A stretch of DNA of 43,282 nucleotides, taken from positions 1 through 43,282 of the forward strand of contig JAEYPR010000028.1 in assembly GCA_023410535.1 (NCBI GenBank), given 5' to 3'. The translations under genes were made by a program, and so were the position numbers. The notes under the pieces are model-generated. The model was not told where the DNA came from. It saw only the letters and a program-made list of their open reading frames with translations, and ran no database searches. The DNA is from Bacillota bacterium (GTDB taxonomy: Bacteria; Bacillota; UBA4882; UBA8346). This document shows, piece after piece, positions 6,995-14,602 of the stretch (its first letter is position 1; every line of letters starts with the position of its first letter).

Positions 6995-8170
6995 ATGGAT
7001 CAAGTTGTTTTAAAGGGTGGAAAAGATAAGCGAATTCGCTCCGGTCACCTTTGGATCTATCAAGGGGAGATCGGGATCATCGGGATCGGCGTCAAATCCG
7101 GCGAGGTTGTCGAAGTGCTGGATAACCGCGGCCGTTTCCTAGGTTTGGGCTATTATAATCATTCGTCGAAAATCGCGGTCCGGTTGTTGACGACTAATCG
7201 CGAAGCCATCGACGCGGCTTTTTTCCGGCGCCGCCTCGAACAAGCGCTCGTCTATCGGCAACGGGTGCGACCGGACGCCACCTGTTACCGGTTGGTTTAC
7301 GGCGAAGGGGATCTCTTGCCCGGATTGGTAGTCGACCGCTTCGAAGATTATCTGGTGGTTCAGTTTCTGACCATGGGAATGGATGTTAACCGCGATTTAA
7401 TTATCAACCTGTTAGTGGAACTTTGCCAACCGCGCGGAATCATTGAACGAAGTGATCTTTCGGTCCGGCATTTGGAGGACCTGCCGGAACGTTCGGGGTG
7501 CGTTTATGGTGAATGTCCGAGTTCGCTGTTGATTCGTGATAATGGACTGCAATTTCAGGTCAACCTTCTGGAAGGTCAAAAGACCGGATATTTTCTGGAT
7601 CAATCCGCCAATCGGGCGACCCTCGCGCAATATGCCAAGGGCCGGAAGGTTCTGGACTGTTTTTGCCATGTGGGCAGTTTTGCGATTCATGCCGCCGCCT
7701 ACGGCGCCGCGTCGGTTTTGGGAGTTGATATCTCCGAAGACGCGACTGCGTTGGCGACAGAAAACGCCCGGCTCAACGGTTTGGAAGCGAATTGCCGGTT
7801 TAAGACGGCCAACGCTTTTGATTTTCTTCGCGAACAGGTCAGTAAGAAAGAAAACTACGATCTGGTCATTCTCGACCCGCCCGCCTTTACCAAGAGTAAA
7901 CAAGCTTTGGAAGGCGCCATCCGGGGTTATAAAGAGATTAACCTCCGCGGTCTGCGATTGTTGCAACCAGGCGGGATCTTCGTCACCTGTTCCTGTTCGC
8001 ACCACCTGCATCCGGAACTGTTTTGGGATATTATCAATATGGCGGCAATGGATGCCAAGCGACGCATCCGTATGATTGAGCGGCGCACCCAAGGTCTTGA
8101 CCATCCCATCCTGGTGGGAGTTCCGGAAACGGAATACCTAAAATATTTCATCTTTGAAGTCATGCAATAG
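6995..8170 (+). CDS. class I rRNA methyltransferase, RlmI-like
   Basis: A 391-aa SAM-dependent methyltransferase of the RlmI family (23S rRNA m5C1962 in E. coli). A PUA RNA-binding domain occupies about residues 1-75. A RlmI-type middle domain follows, and the Rossmann methyltransferase domain begins near 190. Seen motifs: KTGYFLDQ (196-203), the SAM loop DCFCHVGSFA (221-230), VDISEDA (244-250), DPPAFTK (294-300) and TCSCSHH (331-337), whose Cys is the expected catalytic nucleophile. Length equals the family norm. GGAGG 5 nt before the ATG decides the start. Strong terminator after the stop. Likely acts on the large ribosomal subunit; the exact base is inferred from the family. Confidence 0.92.
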   Translation: MDQVVLKGGKDKRIRSGHLWIYQGEIGIIGIGVKSGEVVEVLDNRGRFLGLGYYNHSSKIAVRLLTTNREAIDAAFFRRRLEQALVYRQRVRPDATCYRLVYGEGDLLPGLVVDRFEDYLVVQFLTMGMDVNRDLIINLLVELCQPRGIIERSDLSVRHLEDLPERSGCVYGECPSSLLIRDNGLQFQVNLLEGQKTGYFLDQSANRATLAQYAKGRKVLDCFCHVGSFAIHAAAYGAASVLGVDISEDATALATENARLNGLEANCRFKTANAFDFLREQVSKKENYDLVILDPPAFTKSKQALEGAIRGYKEINLRGLRLLQPGGIFVTCSCSHHLHPELFWDIINMAAMDAKRRIRMIERRTQGLDHPILVGVPETEYLKYFIFEVMQ

Positions 8171-8183
8171 TTACCAACGAATC

Positions 8184-8212
8184 AAGAGGATGTTTTCGGC
8201 ATCCTCTTTTTT
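8184..8212 (+). terminator. terminator after the RlmI-like gene
   Basis: AAGAGGATG (8184-8192) and CATCCTCTT (8200-8208) enclose a short loop and run into TTTTTT. Confidence 0.9.
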
Positions 8213-8338
8213 AAACCGGCAAAAAGTTATTCGCCACAGAAACCGGCCCTGCGTTTTTTAGGGCAAAGGAAAGCAAATTCGACATTGAAATTAAGACTTG
8301 ATTATTTAAATGTAAAATATTGGAGTTTTCGATTGAAT

Positions 8339-8562
8339 TTATCCACACTATTAACAGGATTATCCACATTTTGAAGTGACGATGGTATTTTTGACATCTG
8401 AATTTCGAAGATATCAGAAGTTTTTGACGGTAGTCCGGTTTTGATTTTCGACATGACTTTTGGAAACCTAAATTTAGCTTGAGGTTTTTCGTGAATCTAA
8501 ATTTGCTTGATTTGAAAAAATCGTCCCCGGGATGTGGATAAAAAGATCAAGTCTGTGGAAAA
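8339..8562. promoter_or_regulatory. four DnaA boxes in two inverted pairs
   Basis: TTATCCACA occurs at 8339-8347 and 8360-8368 on the plus strand. The opposite orientation occurs at 8533-8541 (TGTGGATAA, perfect) and 8554-8562 (TGTGGAAAA, i.e. TTTTCCACA, a permitted variant). Within each pair the boxes start exactly 21 bp apart, two helical turns, and the pairs face each other about 165 bp apart. The surroundings are AT-rich. This is a binding platform for the replication initiator DnaA: a titration or reactivation site, a regulated promoter, or an origin-like element. No dnaA or dnaN gene is in the window. Confidence 0.75.
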
Positions 8563-8591
8563 GTTATTGAAAACCGCTCCAAAGCGGTTAA

Positions 8592-8650
8592 ATGTCGCGA
8601 AAGAAGGGTCTTCAATTATAGAGTGCGACATAAATAGTTGTCTGACAACT
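8592..8650. other. two inverted repeats after the DnaA boxes
   Basis: ATGTCGC (8592-8598) and GCGACAT (8625-8631) form a 7-bp inverted repeat around a 26-nt centre. AGTTGTC T GACAACT (8636-8650) is a perfect 15-nt palindrome. Both lie upstream of a small hydrophobic ORF and of the aldo/keto reductase, and may be protein-binding sites or RNA hairpins. Confidence 0.4.
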
Positions 8651-8705
8651 AAATTTTAAAAACCGGGTGATAATTCGAAAAAAAACAGGGGAGGAAAGTA
8701 GTTAA

Positions 8706-8801
8706 ATGGTAATGTTGAAAGTGATTTTAACGATTGTTTGTTTATTTGCAGTGATGAGGCTAATCGTTTGCTTGAAAAGTATTCAAAACAACATTCATTA
8801 A
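8706..8801 (+). CDS. possible 31-aa hydrophobic membrane peptide
   Basis: ATG-led ORF: a hydrophobic segment (MLKVILTIVCLFAVMRLIVCL) and a short polar tail KSIQNNIH. One membrane helix is expected. GGGGAGG at 8688-8694 lies 11 nt before the ATG, slightly long but strong. I do not recognise it. Its size and shape recall small membrane regulators and type I toxins, but no antisense RNA could be demonstrated. It lies between the DnaA-box region and the aldo/keto reductase. Confidence 0.4.
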   Translation: MVMLKVILTIVCLFAVMRLIVCLKSIQNNIH

Positions 8802-8842
8802 AGTAATTCGATTTCGGATATCAAAACGTTAGGGGAATTTTC

Positions 8843-9829
8843 ATGAATCACCGGATATTGGGAAAAACCGGCTTTGCCATTTCAGAAATTGCACTAGGCA
8901 CTTGGCAGGTTGGCGGTCGTTGGGGAGAACCGTTCAATGAGCAAAACGCTTTACGTACCATTGAAAATGCGCTGGATCACGGAGTGAATTTCATTGACAC
9001 GGCGGATGTTTACGGTGGAGGATTAAGTGAACGCGCGGTTGGCAAGGCGGTCAGATCCAGGGGAGAGCGGATTTATGTGGCCACCAAATGCGGCCGGAAA
9101 CTTAACCCTCATGTTGCCGAAGGATATACGCCGGAAAGCGTTACGGAGTTTGTTGAGGGCAGTCTGAAAAATATGGGGTTGGAAACGCTGGATCTGATTC
9201 AACTCCATTGCCCGCCGACTCCCGTGTATTATTGTCCGGAGGTTTTTGAAACTCTAGAACGGCTGGTTCAAGCCGGCAAGATTCTGCACTACGGAGTCAG
9301 TGTTGAAAAAGTGGAAGAAGCGCTCAAGGCAATCGAATACCCTAATGTGGCTACAGTCCAGATTATTTTCAACATGTTCCGGCAACGTCCGGCCGGTTTG
9401 TTTTTCCAAGAAGCGGCCCGGCGCAATATTGGCGTCATCGTTCGGGTGCCATTGGCAAGCGGCTTGTTAACCGGGAAAATCAGTAAGGAAACCGTATTTG
9501 CAGCCAAGGACCATCGCCTGATTAATCGTAACGGAGAACATTTTGACAAAGGGGAAACCTTCGCTGGAATCGATTTTGAAACCGGGTTGCAAGCGGTTGC
9601 GGAATTAAAAACACTATTCCCGGCTGATCCCGGATTGGCACAGTTTGCTTTGCGATGGATCTTAATGTTTGAGGCGGTTAGTTGTGTCATCCCCGGCGCC
9701 AGCTCGGCCCGGCAGGCTGAGGCGAATGTCGCTGCCGCCGCCTTGCCCCCCTTGACTGGGGATCAGTTGGCGGGCGTGCAATCGATTTATGACCGGTATT
9801 TCAAACAACGGGTCCACCACATGTGGTAG
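8843..9829 (+). CDS. aldo/keto reductase
   Basis: A 328-aa NADPH-type oxidoreductase with a TIM barrel. The catalytic tetrad is visible: Asp52 and Tyr57 in NFIDTADVYGGG, Lys82 in VATKCG, His122 in LIQLHCPP. The C-terminal cofactor-binding part VIPGASSARQAEANVAA is also present. It would reduce aldehydes or ketones; the substrate is not evident. The start is ATG at 8843 with GGGGA upstream. A U-tailed hairpin at 9869-9899 separates it from the next gene, so it forms its own transcription unit. Confidence 0.93.
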   Translation: MNHRILGKTGFAISEIALGTWQVGGRWGEPFNEQNALRTIENALDHGVNFIDTADVYGGGLSERAVGKAVRSRGERIYVATKCGRKLNPHVAEGYTPESVTEFVEGSLKNMGLETLDLIQLHCPPTPVYYCPEVFETLERLVQAGKILHYGVSVEKVEEALKAIEYPNVATVQIIFNMFRQRPAGLFFQEAARRNIGVIVRVPLASGLLTGKISKETVFAAKDHRLINRNGEHFDKGETFAGIDFETGLQAVAELKTLFPADPGLAQFALRWILMFEAVSCVIPGASSARQAEANVAAAALPPLTGDQLAGVQSIYDRYFKQRVHHMW

Positions 9830-9868
9830 GTTGATATAACTCAGAAAACGATGGTTGCGAGAAGAACG

Positions 9869-9899
9869 AAGGCGTCCTGGTTGGCGCCTTTGTTTTTTT
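9869..9899 (+). terminator. terminator after the aldo/keto reductase
   Basis: AAGGCG and CGCCTT arms with a loop of about 10 nt, followed by TGTTTTTTTG. Confidence 0.85.
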
Positions 9900-10009
9900 G
9901 TATCATTATGAGAGACAGATGGGCCAAAAGCGTAACTTTCGGGATAGAAAAAGAACATTCAAGCGGAAACGAATATAATGTGAAAAAAGCCAAAGGTGGA
10001 CAATTGCGT

Positions 10010-10894
10010 ATGTTTGATTCGAAGCCAAGTCTGACGGCCCAATCGGTGGCCTCGAATATTCTATATTTATCCTCGGATCCGGTGTTTGGCAAATTAGTTC
10101 CGGCGGAAGCGGTTACACCGACCCGTTGGTTTTTAGAAGCTACTCCCGGCGGATTGGGAAAACTTACCGCGGCATTGGATAATCCGTTGTTACGTTCATT
10201 AGCCCAAGTGGTTGAACGATTATCGGTTCCCGGCATTTCAGTTCATAATGCGGTCCGGAAATGTTGGATTGAGGAACAGGTTCGTGACGCCATCGGCGCG
10301 GGGATCACTCAAGTGGTTGTGCTCGGGGCGGGATTTGACACATTGGCGTATCGGTTACATCGACAATTTTCAGAAATTTTATGGCTGGAGATTGACCATC
10401 CGGCCACCTTGGAGGTTAAACAGCGGGCATTCGCCGACCACGAACAGTTGGGGGAGAATTATCAGCTGTTAGCCAATGATTTTACTAAACAGTCCTTGGC
10501 TGACGTGTTGGAGAAGACTAAAGTTTTTAATTACCGGAGCAACACGGTATTTATTATGGAAGGGCTACTCATGTATCTCCCGGAAAACGAGGTTCGCCGC
10601 CTGTTTAAAGCGGTTCATCGCCATAGCGGTTTCGGCAGCCGGATCGTCGGTACCGCCCTAGAGGACAAATCCCGCAATGACCCCAGCGGATTAAACACCC
10701 TGAAGCTACAGTTAATCGGAGAACCTTACCTATGGCGAATCGCGCCGGAGAAATTCGCCGGCTATTTGCGGGACGTCGGTTTCCGTTTGGTCGATTCCCA
10801 GCAGGACCGGGAAGTTATCCAACGCTACCTGCCCGATTTACCGGAAAAGGTTACGCTGCCCGGCGAGGAGTTTTTCTTTGTCGCCAAAAAGTGA
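10010..10894 (+). CDS. PPM1/leucine carboxyl methyltransferase-like SAM methyltransferase
   Basis: A 294-aa protein of the COG3315/TIGR00027 group of O-methyltransferases. It opens with the typical SLTAQSVASNILYLSSD segment, has the SAM-binding VVVLGAGFDTLAYRL (about residues 102-116) and EIDHP (127-131), and later EGLLMYLPENEV (about 184-195). Such enzymes methylate carboxyl or hydroxyl groups of small molecules; the substrate is unknown. The ATG at 10010 is preferred: an AAAGGTGG site precedes it, and upstream in-frame codons run through the previous gene's terminator. A TATAAT at 9974-9979 may be part of its promoter. A terminator follows. Confidence 0.85.
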   Translation: MFDSKPSLTAQSVASNILYLSSDPVFGKLVPAEAVTPTRWFLEATPGGLGKLTAALDNPLLRSLAQVVERLSVPGISVHNAVRKCWIEEQVRDAIGAGITQVVVLGAGFDTLAYRLHRQFSEILWLEIDHPATLEVKQRAFADHEQLGENYQLLANDFTKQSLADVLEKTKVFNYRSNTVFIMEGLLMYLPENEVRRLFKAVHRHSGFGSRIVGTALEDKSRNDPSGLNTLKLQLIGEPYLWRIAPEKFAGYLRDVGFRLVDSQQDREVIQRYLPDLPEKVTLPGEEFFFVAKK

Positions 10895-10918
10895 AAAATT
10901 ATCATGGCTCAATGTGTT

Positions 10919-10963
10919 AAGACTTGGTTTTGACGAATCGCAAAACCGGGTCTTTTATTTTTA
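10919..10963 (+). terminator. terminator after the PPM1-like methyltransferase
   Basis: AAGACTTGGTTTTG pairs with CAAAACCGGGTCTT (two G-U pairs) around a 7-8 nt loop and is followed by TTATTTTT. Confidence 0.85.
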
Positions 10964-11089
10964 GCGATAAATCGTTACAATTTAAGATATATGTCGCTCG
11001 AAATATTTGGGCTAATCGTCAGCACGACGATTTCGGTTCAACGTAAAATCGGACTGGCGTAGAATTCATTCAAAATGACGAGGTTAATC

Positions 11090-12328
11090 ATGAATAAACG
11101 GATTCAATTAATCTATGCTGATCGGCAAGGCCGATTGATCGAAGAACCGGATCTTACGGCAGTCGGAATGAATGGCCTCCAAGCGGAGCCGGCGGAGGCA
11201 GACTGGATCGACCTGCCGGTCGGCAGTGAAGTGATCCAGATGCCGGGTCGCTTGCCATTGGGATTTCACGCGGAGGAAAACGCTTTGGAAGTATTGGACG
11301 AAGGGGTAGCGGTGGCGGCGATTTTACCAGTCGGCCATACCCGTACGTTATTGCCTGGTTATGAATTGGCGTCGCAAACGGAATTGCCGCTGTTCGGCTA
11401 TACCGCCGTAGGTTCTTGCGAAGGGCGTTTAAAGGTGGCGGCAGTGAAAACCGACGAGGACCTGAAATGGAATCCGGCTTATTATAATAGCGTCGACCTG
11501 GCGCAACGCATCGCCAAGCAACGGCGACAGTTCCCCAACAATCGCATTCTAGAACAATTGGCCCATTGCGCTACGGAATATCACTGCTTAACCGCGCAGA
11601 ACATCTTTTATCAACGGTGGGAGGCGGGGATCCCGGTCTCGCCGGTTTGCAACTGCGACTGTCTGGGATGTATCTCTTTACAACCGGCCGAATGTTGTCC
11701 CGCCCCGCAAAGCCGGATCCGTTTCGTCCCGCACCCGCAAGAGGTGGTGGAATTGGCCGTTACCCATCTTGAGCACGCTGTTGACGCCATCGTCAGTTTC
11801 GGACAAGGTTGCGAAGGCGAACCTTCGATGCAGCGGGAGCTTTTAGTCGCAGCCATCGCCACGGCACGGTTGCAGACCTCCAAAGGGACCATCAACATCA
11901 ACAGCAACGCCGGGAATACCGATACCATCAAACGCTTGACCGACTCCGGATTGGACAGTATTCGGGTTAGCCTTTTCTCGGCGATTCCGGCGGATTATGA
12001 CTGGTATCATCGGCCCCGTGGCTATGAGCTCGCCGACGTGGAAGCATCTTTACGCCATACCGTGGCAAGCGGAGTGCAAACCGCATTAAACTTGTTGTTT
12101 TTTCCGGGTTTCACCAATCAACCCCGGCAGACTGCAGCTTTATATGAGTTATTGGCCAAGACTGGACTCTACCAGGTCCAATTGCGGAATTTAAATCTTG
12201 ACCCGGAGAAGTTAAATCCGCTCTTGGATACCGAAGAGCTGCCCGGCATCACAACGTGGATCGCCGAATTGCAAAAGAACTTCCCTAAATTGCAGATTGG
12301 GAATTACAGCCGGCCCAAAAGGGATTAA
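11090..12328 (+). CDS. radical SAM protein of unknown function
   Basis: A 412-aa protein. The cluster motif is CNCDCLGC (residues 187-194): Cys187, 191 and 194 form the CX3CX2C radical SAM triad, with an extra Cys189 inside and further Cys202-203. The order is unusual because about 185 residues precede the motif; this part has no recognised domain (it contains LPLGFHAEENALEVL and HTRTLLPGYELASQTELPLFGYTAVGSCEG). After the cluster come FGQGCEGEPSM, ININSNAGNTDTIKRL and DSIRVSLFSA, typical of the radical SAM barrel. It would cleave S-adenosylmethionine to a radical; the substrate is unknown and no partner gene is adjacent. GAGG 6 nt before ATG 11090 favours this start over ATG 11075. Confidence 0.82.
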   Translation: MNKRIQLIYADRQGRLIEEPDLTAVGMNGLQAEPAEADWIDLPVGSEVIQMPGRLPLGFHAEENALEVLDEGVAVAAILPVGHTRTLLPGYELASQTELPLFGYTAVGSCEGRLKVAAVKTDEDLKWNPAYYNSVDLAQRIAKQRRQFPNNRILEQLAHCATEYHCLTAQNIFYQRWEAGIPVSPVCNCDCLGCISLQPAECCPAPQSRIRFVPHPQEVVELAVTHLEHAVDAIVSFGQGCEGEPSMQRELLVAAIATARLQTSKGTININSNAGNTDTIKRLTDSGLDSIRVSLFSAIPADYDWYHRPRGYELADVEASLRHTVASGVQTALNLLFFPGFTNQPRQTAALYELLAKTGLYQVQLRNLNLDPEKLNPLLDTEELPGITTWIAELQKNFPKLQIGNYSRPKRD

Positions 12329-12360
12329 TTAGGTAAAATAGAAGTTTATTAACAAAATGA

Positions 12361-12402
12361 CTGCGGTCGCAGTTTGACCGTGGTCATTATTTATGCTATA
12401 AT
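12361..12402 (+). promoter_or_regulatory. sigma-A promoter of barrel gene 2 with an adjoining palindrome
   Basis: TTGACC (12374-12379), a 17-bp spacer and TATAAT (12397-12402) preceded by TG make a near-consensus promoter. Directly upstream lies the palindrome CTGCG GT CGCAG (12361-12372), a possible regulator site. The predicted start is about 28 nt before the TTG codon. Confidence 0.75.
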
Positions 12403-12436
12403 GTGCTGGAATCATACATATAAGGGAGGAAAACTT

Positions 12437-13120
12437 TTGAAATTCTTTGTTATTCTCGGTTTACTGGTCTTATTATTGGGCTCAATGGCTACCGGCACGA
12501 TGGCGGCTGCCGTAGGTTATTTGGACATAGTCGCCAATGGGGTGGTTGATCAGGATGCAAATCCGACGCCGTTTGGACAAGCAAATTTAAAAAATGGCCA
12601 AGATGATTTAGCAGTCAGTATTATTTCAGCAGGGACGATCTTCGACGACAAATATAAAGTCGGAGCAGAGTACGGAATCGGCTCAGTTGAGAAAGCCGGG
12701 AAAGATGAAAATCTTACCTTACGCAGCATTAAAGTTGGGTATCGAGTTGTTAATGCCAGAGCTTTCAAATTTGACCTAATTGCGGCGCCTTTAAACATTA
12801 ATGCCAACACCAGCCAACTGGATACCGTTTTATATGGTTTCGATGCCGCTCAATATTTTAGCACCAAAATGTTTTTGACTTTATCATATGTTACCGGTTC
12901 TGGTAAATATCAAAGGGACAATATGCAAGATGATAAATCAGTGCCAACAAATTTAGTCCGGGTTAAGTTTCATTATTTCTTTAATGACAATATCGGCGCG
13001 GTTGCCGGTTATACCGGGTTGAATTATAAATTTGGGTACGTTGTCCCGAATGGTCCCAACCTTGGCTCAATGGATGTCCATATGGGCGGCCCGACCCTGG
13101 GTTTAGTTTATAAATTTTAA
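12437..13120 (+). CDS. outer-membrane beta-barrel-like protein 2
   Basis: A 227-aa paralogue of the protein at 3028-3708. TTG start 7 nt after GGGAGG, then the signal peptide KFFVILGLLVLLLGSMATGTMAA. An in-frame start at 12374 lies inside the promoter and is rejected. The mature chain is beta-rich, with alternating hydrophobic residues and aromatic girdles, and ends GPTLGLVYKF with the C-terminal Phe of outer-membrane barrels. The middle motif DTVLYGFDAA matches DTAVFGLDAA of protein 1. It has its own strong promoter and terminator, so it is probably well expressed. The function is inferred only: a small porin-like or structural barrel in an outer membrane. Confidence 0.75.
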   Translation: MKFFVILGLLVLLLGSMATGTMAAAVGYLDIVANGVVDQDANPTPFGQANLKNGQDDLAVSIISAGTIFDDKYKVGAEYGIGSVEKAGKDENLTLRSIKVGYRVVNARAFKFDLIAAPLNINANTSQLDTVLYGFDAAQYFSTKMFLTLSYVTGSGKYQRDNMQDDKSVPTNLVRVKFHYFFNDNIGAVAGYTGLNYKFGYVVPNGPNLGSMDVHMGGPTLGLVYKF

Positions 13121-13134
13121 TTGACGATTGACTA

Positions 13135-13162
13135 AAACCCGCCGTCAATGGCGGGTTTTTAT
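13135..13162 (+). terminator. terminator after barrel gene 2
   Basis: AAACCCGCC (13135-13143) pairs with GGCGGGTTT (13150-13158), followed by further T. Confidence 0.9.
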
Positions 13163-13210
13163 ATTTTGAGCAGCTCTTTTTTGGGAGAGAGCGAACCGAT
13201 AATGATTTTA

Positions 13211-13239
13211 TTGCAAGCCCCCATTCCCTGTGCTATAAT
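13211..13239 (+). promoter_or_regulatory. sigma-A promoter of rpmE
   Basis: TTGCAA (13211-13216), a 17-bp spacer ending in TGTGC, and TATAAT (13234-13239): a -35, an extended -10 and ideal spacing. Confidence 0.75.
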
Positions 13240-13281
13240 ATAGAAGTTAATCAGGGCAATTTGGCAAGTGAGGTGACAGTT

Positions 13282-13482
13282 TTGAAGGAAAGCATCCATC
13301 CCCAATACAGTACAGTGAAAGTTACATGCGCCTGTGGTGAAACATTTGAGGCCGGTTCGACCCGGAAAGAGATTCGGGTTGAAATTTGTTCCAAATGCCA
13401 CCCGTTCTATACTGGCAAACAACGTATCGTCGATAGTGGTGGTCAGGTAGAGAAGTTCCGGAAACGTCTTGAAAAGAAATAA
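13282..13482 (+). CDS. rpmE: 50S ribosomal protein bL31
   Basis: A 66-aa ribosomal protein L31 of the zinc-binding (C+) type: VTCACG early and EICSKCHPFYTGKQ later supply the CxC and CxxC ligands. It sits on the large subunit and bridges to the small one. The start is TTG at 13282, because the family begins MKExIHP and the GAGGTGA site lies 5 nt upstream; the longer reading from 13261 is not supported. It is the first gene of the rpmE - DUF1385 - prfA - prmC neighbourhood seen in many Firmicutes. As a zinc-dependent form it may be exchanged for a zinc-free paralogue elsewhere in the genome. Confidence 0.95.
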   Translation: MKESIHPQYSTVKVTCACGETFEAGSTRKEIRVEICSKCHPFYTGKQRIVDSGGQVEKFRKRLEKK

Positions 13483-13490
13483 GAACCAAC

Positions 13491-13547
13491 GCAGGCGAGG
13501 AGAAATCCTCGCCTGCTATGTAGTATGGGTTATTTGGAAAATACTAC
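13491..13547 (+). other. two hairpins after rpmE
   Basis: GCAGGCGAGGA and TCCTCGCCTGC (13491-13516) form a perfect 11-bp stem closed by a GAAA tetraloop but without a U-run. GTAGTAT / ATACTAC (13520-13547) form a second stem. They may stabilise or attenuate the transcript between rpmE and the DUF1385 gene rather than end it. Confidence 0.6.
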
Positions 13548-13629
13548 GTTGTTTGCTAAAACCACTCCAGTTTTTTGAACCTGCAATGAATGAGTCGGAA
13601 GCAAACTTTAAAGTCAGGAAGGTGTAAGC

Positions 13630-14586
13630 ATGAAGCAGCAGCCAGAATTTTCCTATGGCGGGCAGGCAGTGATCGAGGGCGTAATGATGCGAGGCCGGGA
13701 ATACGTAGCTGTAGCGGTGCGTAAAAATAACGGTGAAATCGTAATTAAAAAAGACCCTGTTGGATCAGTGACCCAAAAAATTTCCTTCTTGAAATGGCCA
13801 TTTCTCCGGGGTGTGGTCGCACTTTGCGAGTCGTTCGGGGTCGGTTTGAAGGCGTTGATGTTCTCCGCCGATCAGTTCATGGAGGAAGAAGGGGATGAAA
13901 AATCCAAACTTTCTGCCGGTGAAAGCACTATGATGATCGCCGTAGCGCTCGGCATGACCATCTTACTATTTGTGGTCTTGCCGCTTTTAGGCCGGACATT
14001 GATCAGTAAGTTCCTACCCGATCACTTCTGGGGTAATATCTTTGAAACCATTTTACGATTCGCAATTTTTATCGGATATATCGTCGCGGTCTCGTTGTTA
14101 AAAGATATTCAACGGGTCTTCGCCTATCATGGCGCGGAGCATAAGGTAATCAATGCTTTCGAAGCTAAAAAGGATCTGACGGTGGAGAACGCTAAAACGT
14201 TTACGACCGCCCATCCGCGTTGCGGCACCAGCTTTTTATTGTTTGTCGTAATCATCAGCGCCGTCTTTTTCTCATTTTTACAATTTGATTCCGTCTGGCT
14301 CCGGTTAGCTTCCCGAATCGTACTGCTGCCGGTGGTCGCCGGTTTCTCCTATGAAGTGTTGAAATTCACCGGGAGACACCAGGACTTCTTCCTGTGGCGC
14401 TGGATGAGCATCCCCGGAATGTGGTTGCAGAAGTTGACCACCCGGGAACCCGATGACCAACAATTGGAAGTAGCTCTCAACGCGTTGGTGGCGGTGTTGA
14501 AAGAAGAAGCGCCGTTGATCGTGGCCGGGCGGAACTTTGCCGCCGAAAAAATTGAGGTTGAGTTGGAGACTGCAACTACCGTTTAA
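13630..14586 (+). CDS. DUF1385 membrane protein
   Basis: A 318-aa integral membrane protein of the DUF1385 (YqhQ) family. It begins with the family signature FSYGGQAVIEGVMMRG (about residues 7-22). Hydrophobic helices lie near residues 96-125, 135-160, 190-215 and 225-245. The conserved motifs RVFAYHGAEHKVINAFE and AHPRCGTSFL, rich in His, Glu and Cys, suggest a metal-dependent active site; the function is not established. GGAAGG lies 8-9 nt before the ATG. The next gene, prfA, starts 16 bp downstream, and the pair is conserved in Firmicutes. Confidence 0.93.
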   Translation: MKQQPEFSYGGQAVIEGVMMRGREYVAVAVRKNNGEIVIKKDPVGSVTQKISFLKWPFLRGVVALCESFGVGLKALMFSADQFMEEEGDEKSKLSAGESTMMIAVALGMTILLFVVLPLLGRTLISKFLPDHFWGNIFETILRFAIFIGYIVAVSLLKDIQRVFAYHGAEHKVINAFEAKKDLTVENAKTFTTAHPRCGTSFLLFVVIISAVFFSFLQFDSVWLRLASRIVLLPVVAGFSYEVLKFTGRHQDFFLWRWMSIPGMWLQKLTTREPDDQQLEVALNALVAVLKEEAPLIVAGRNFAAEKIEVELETATTV

Positions 14587-14602
14587 TGCCCGAGGTGATT
14601 GA

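Noticed and set aside
7412..8104. 230-aa minus-strand ORF
   Set aside because: It is a shadow of the RlmI-like gene, which has clear family motifs and a ribosome site.
8278..8455. A third 21-nt array, suggested by TTCGACAT-like words at 8278, 8390 and 8447
   Set aside because: The spacings (112, 57) do not keep a 21-nt phase.
8213..8842. The chromosomal origin oriC
   Set aside because: DnaA boxes are convincing, but no dnaA, dnaN, rpmH or gyrase genes flank it and GC skew cannot be judged from one window; I list it only as a DnaA-binding region.
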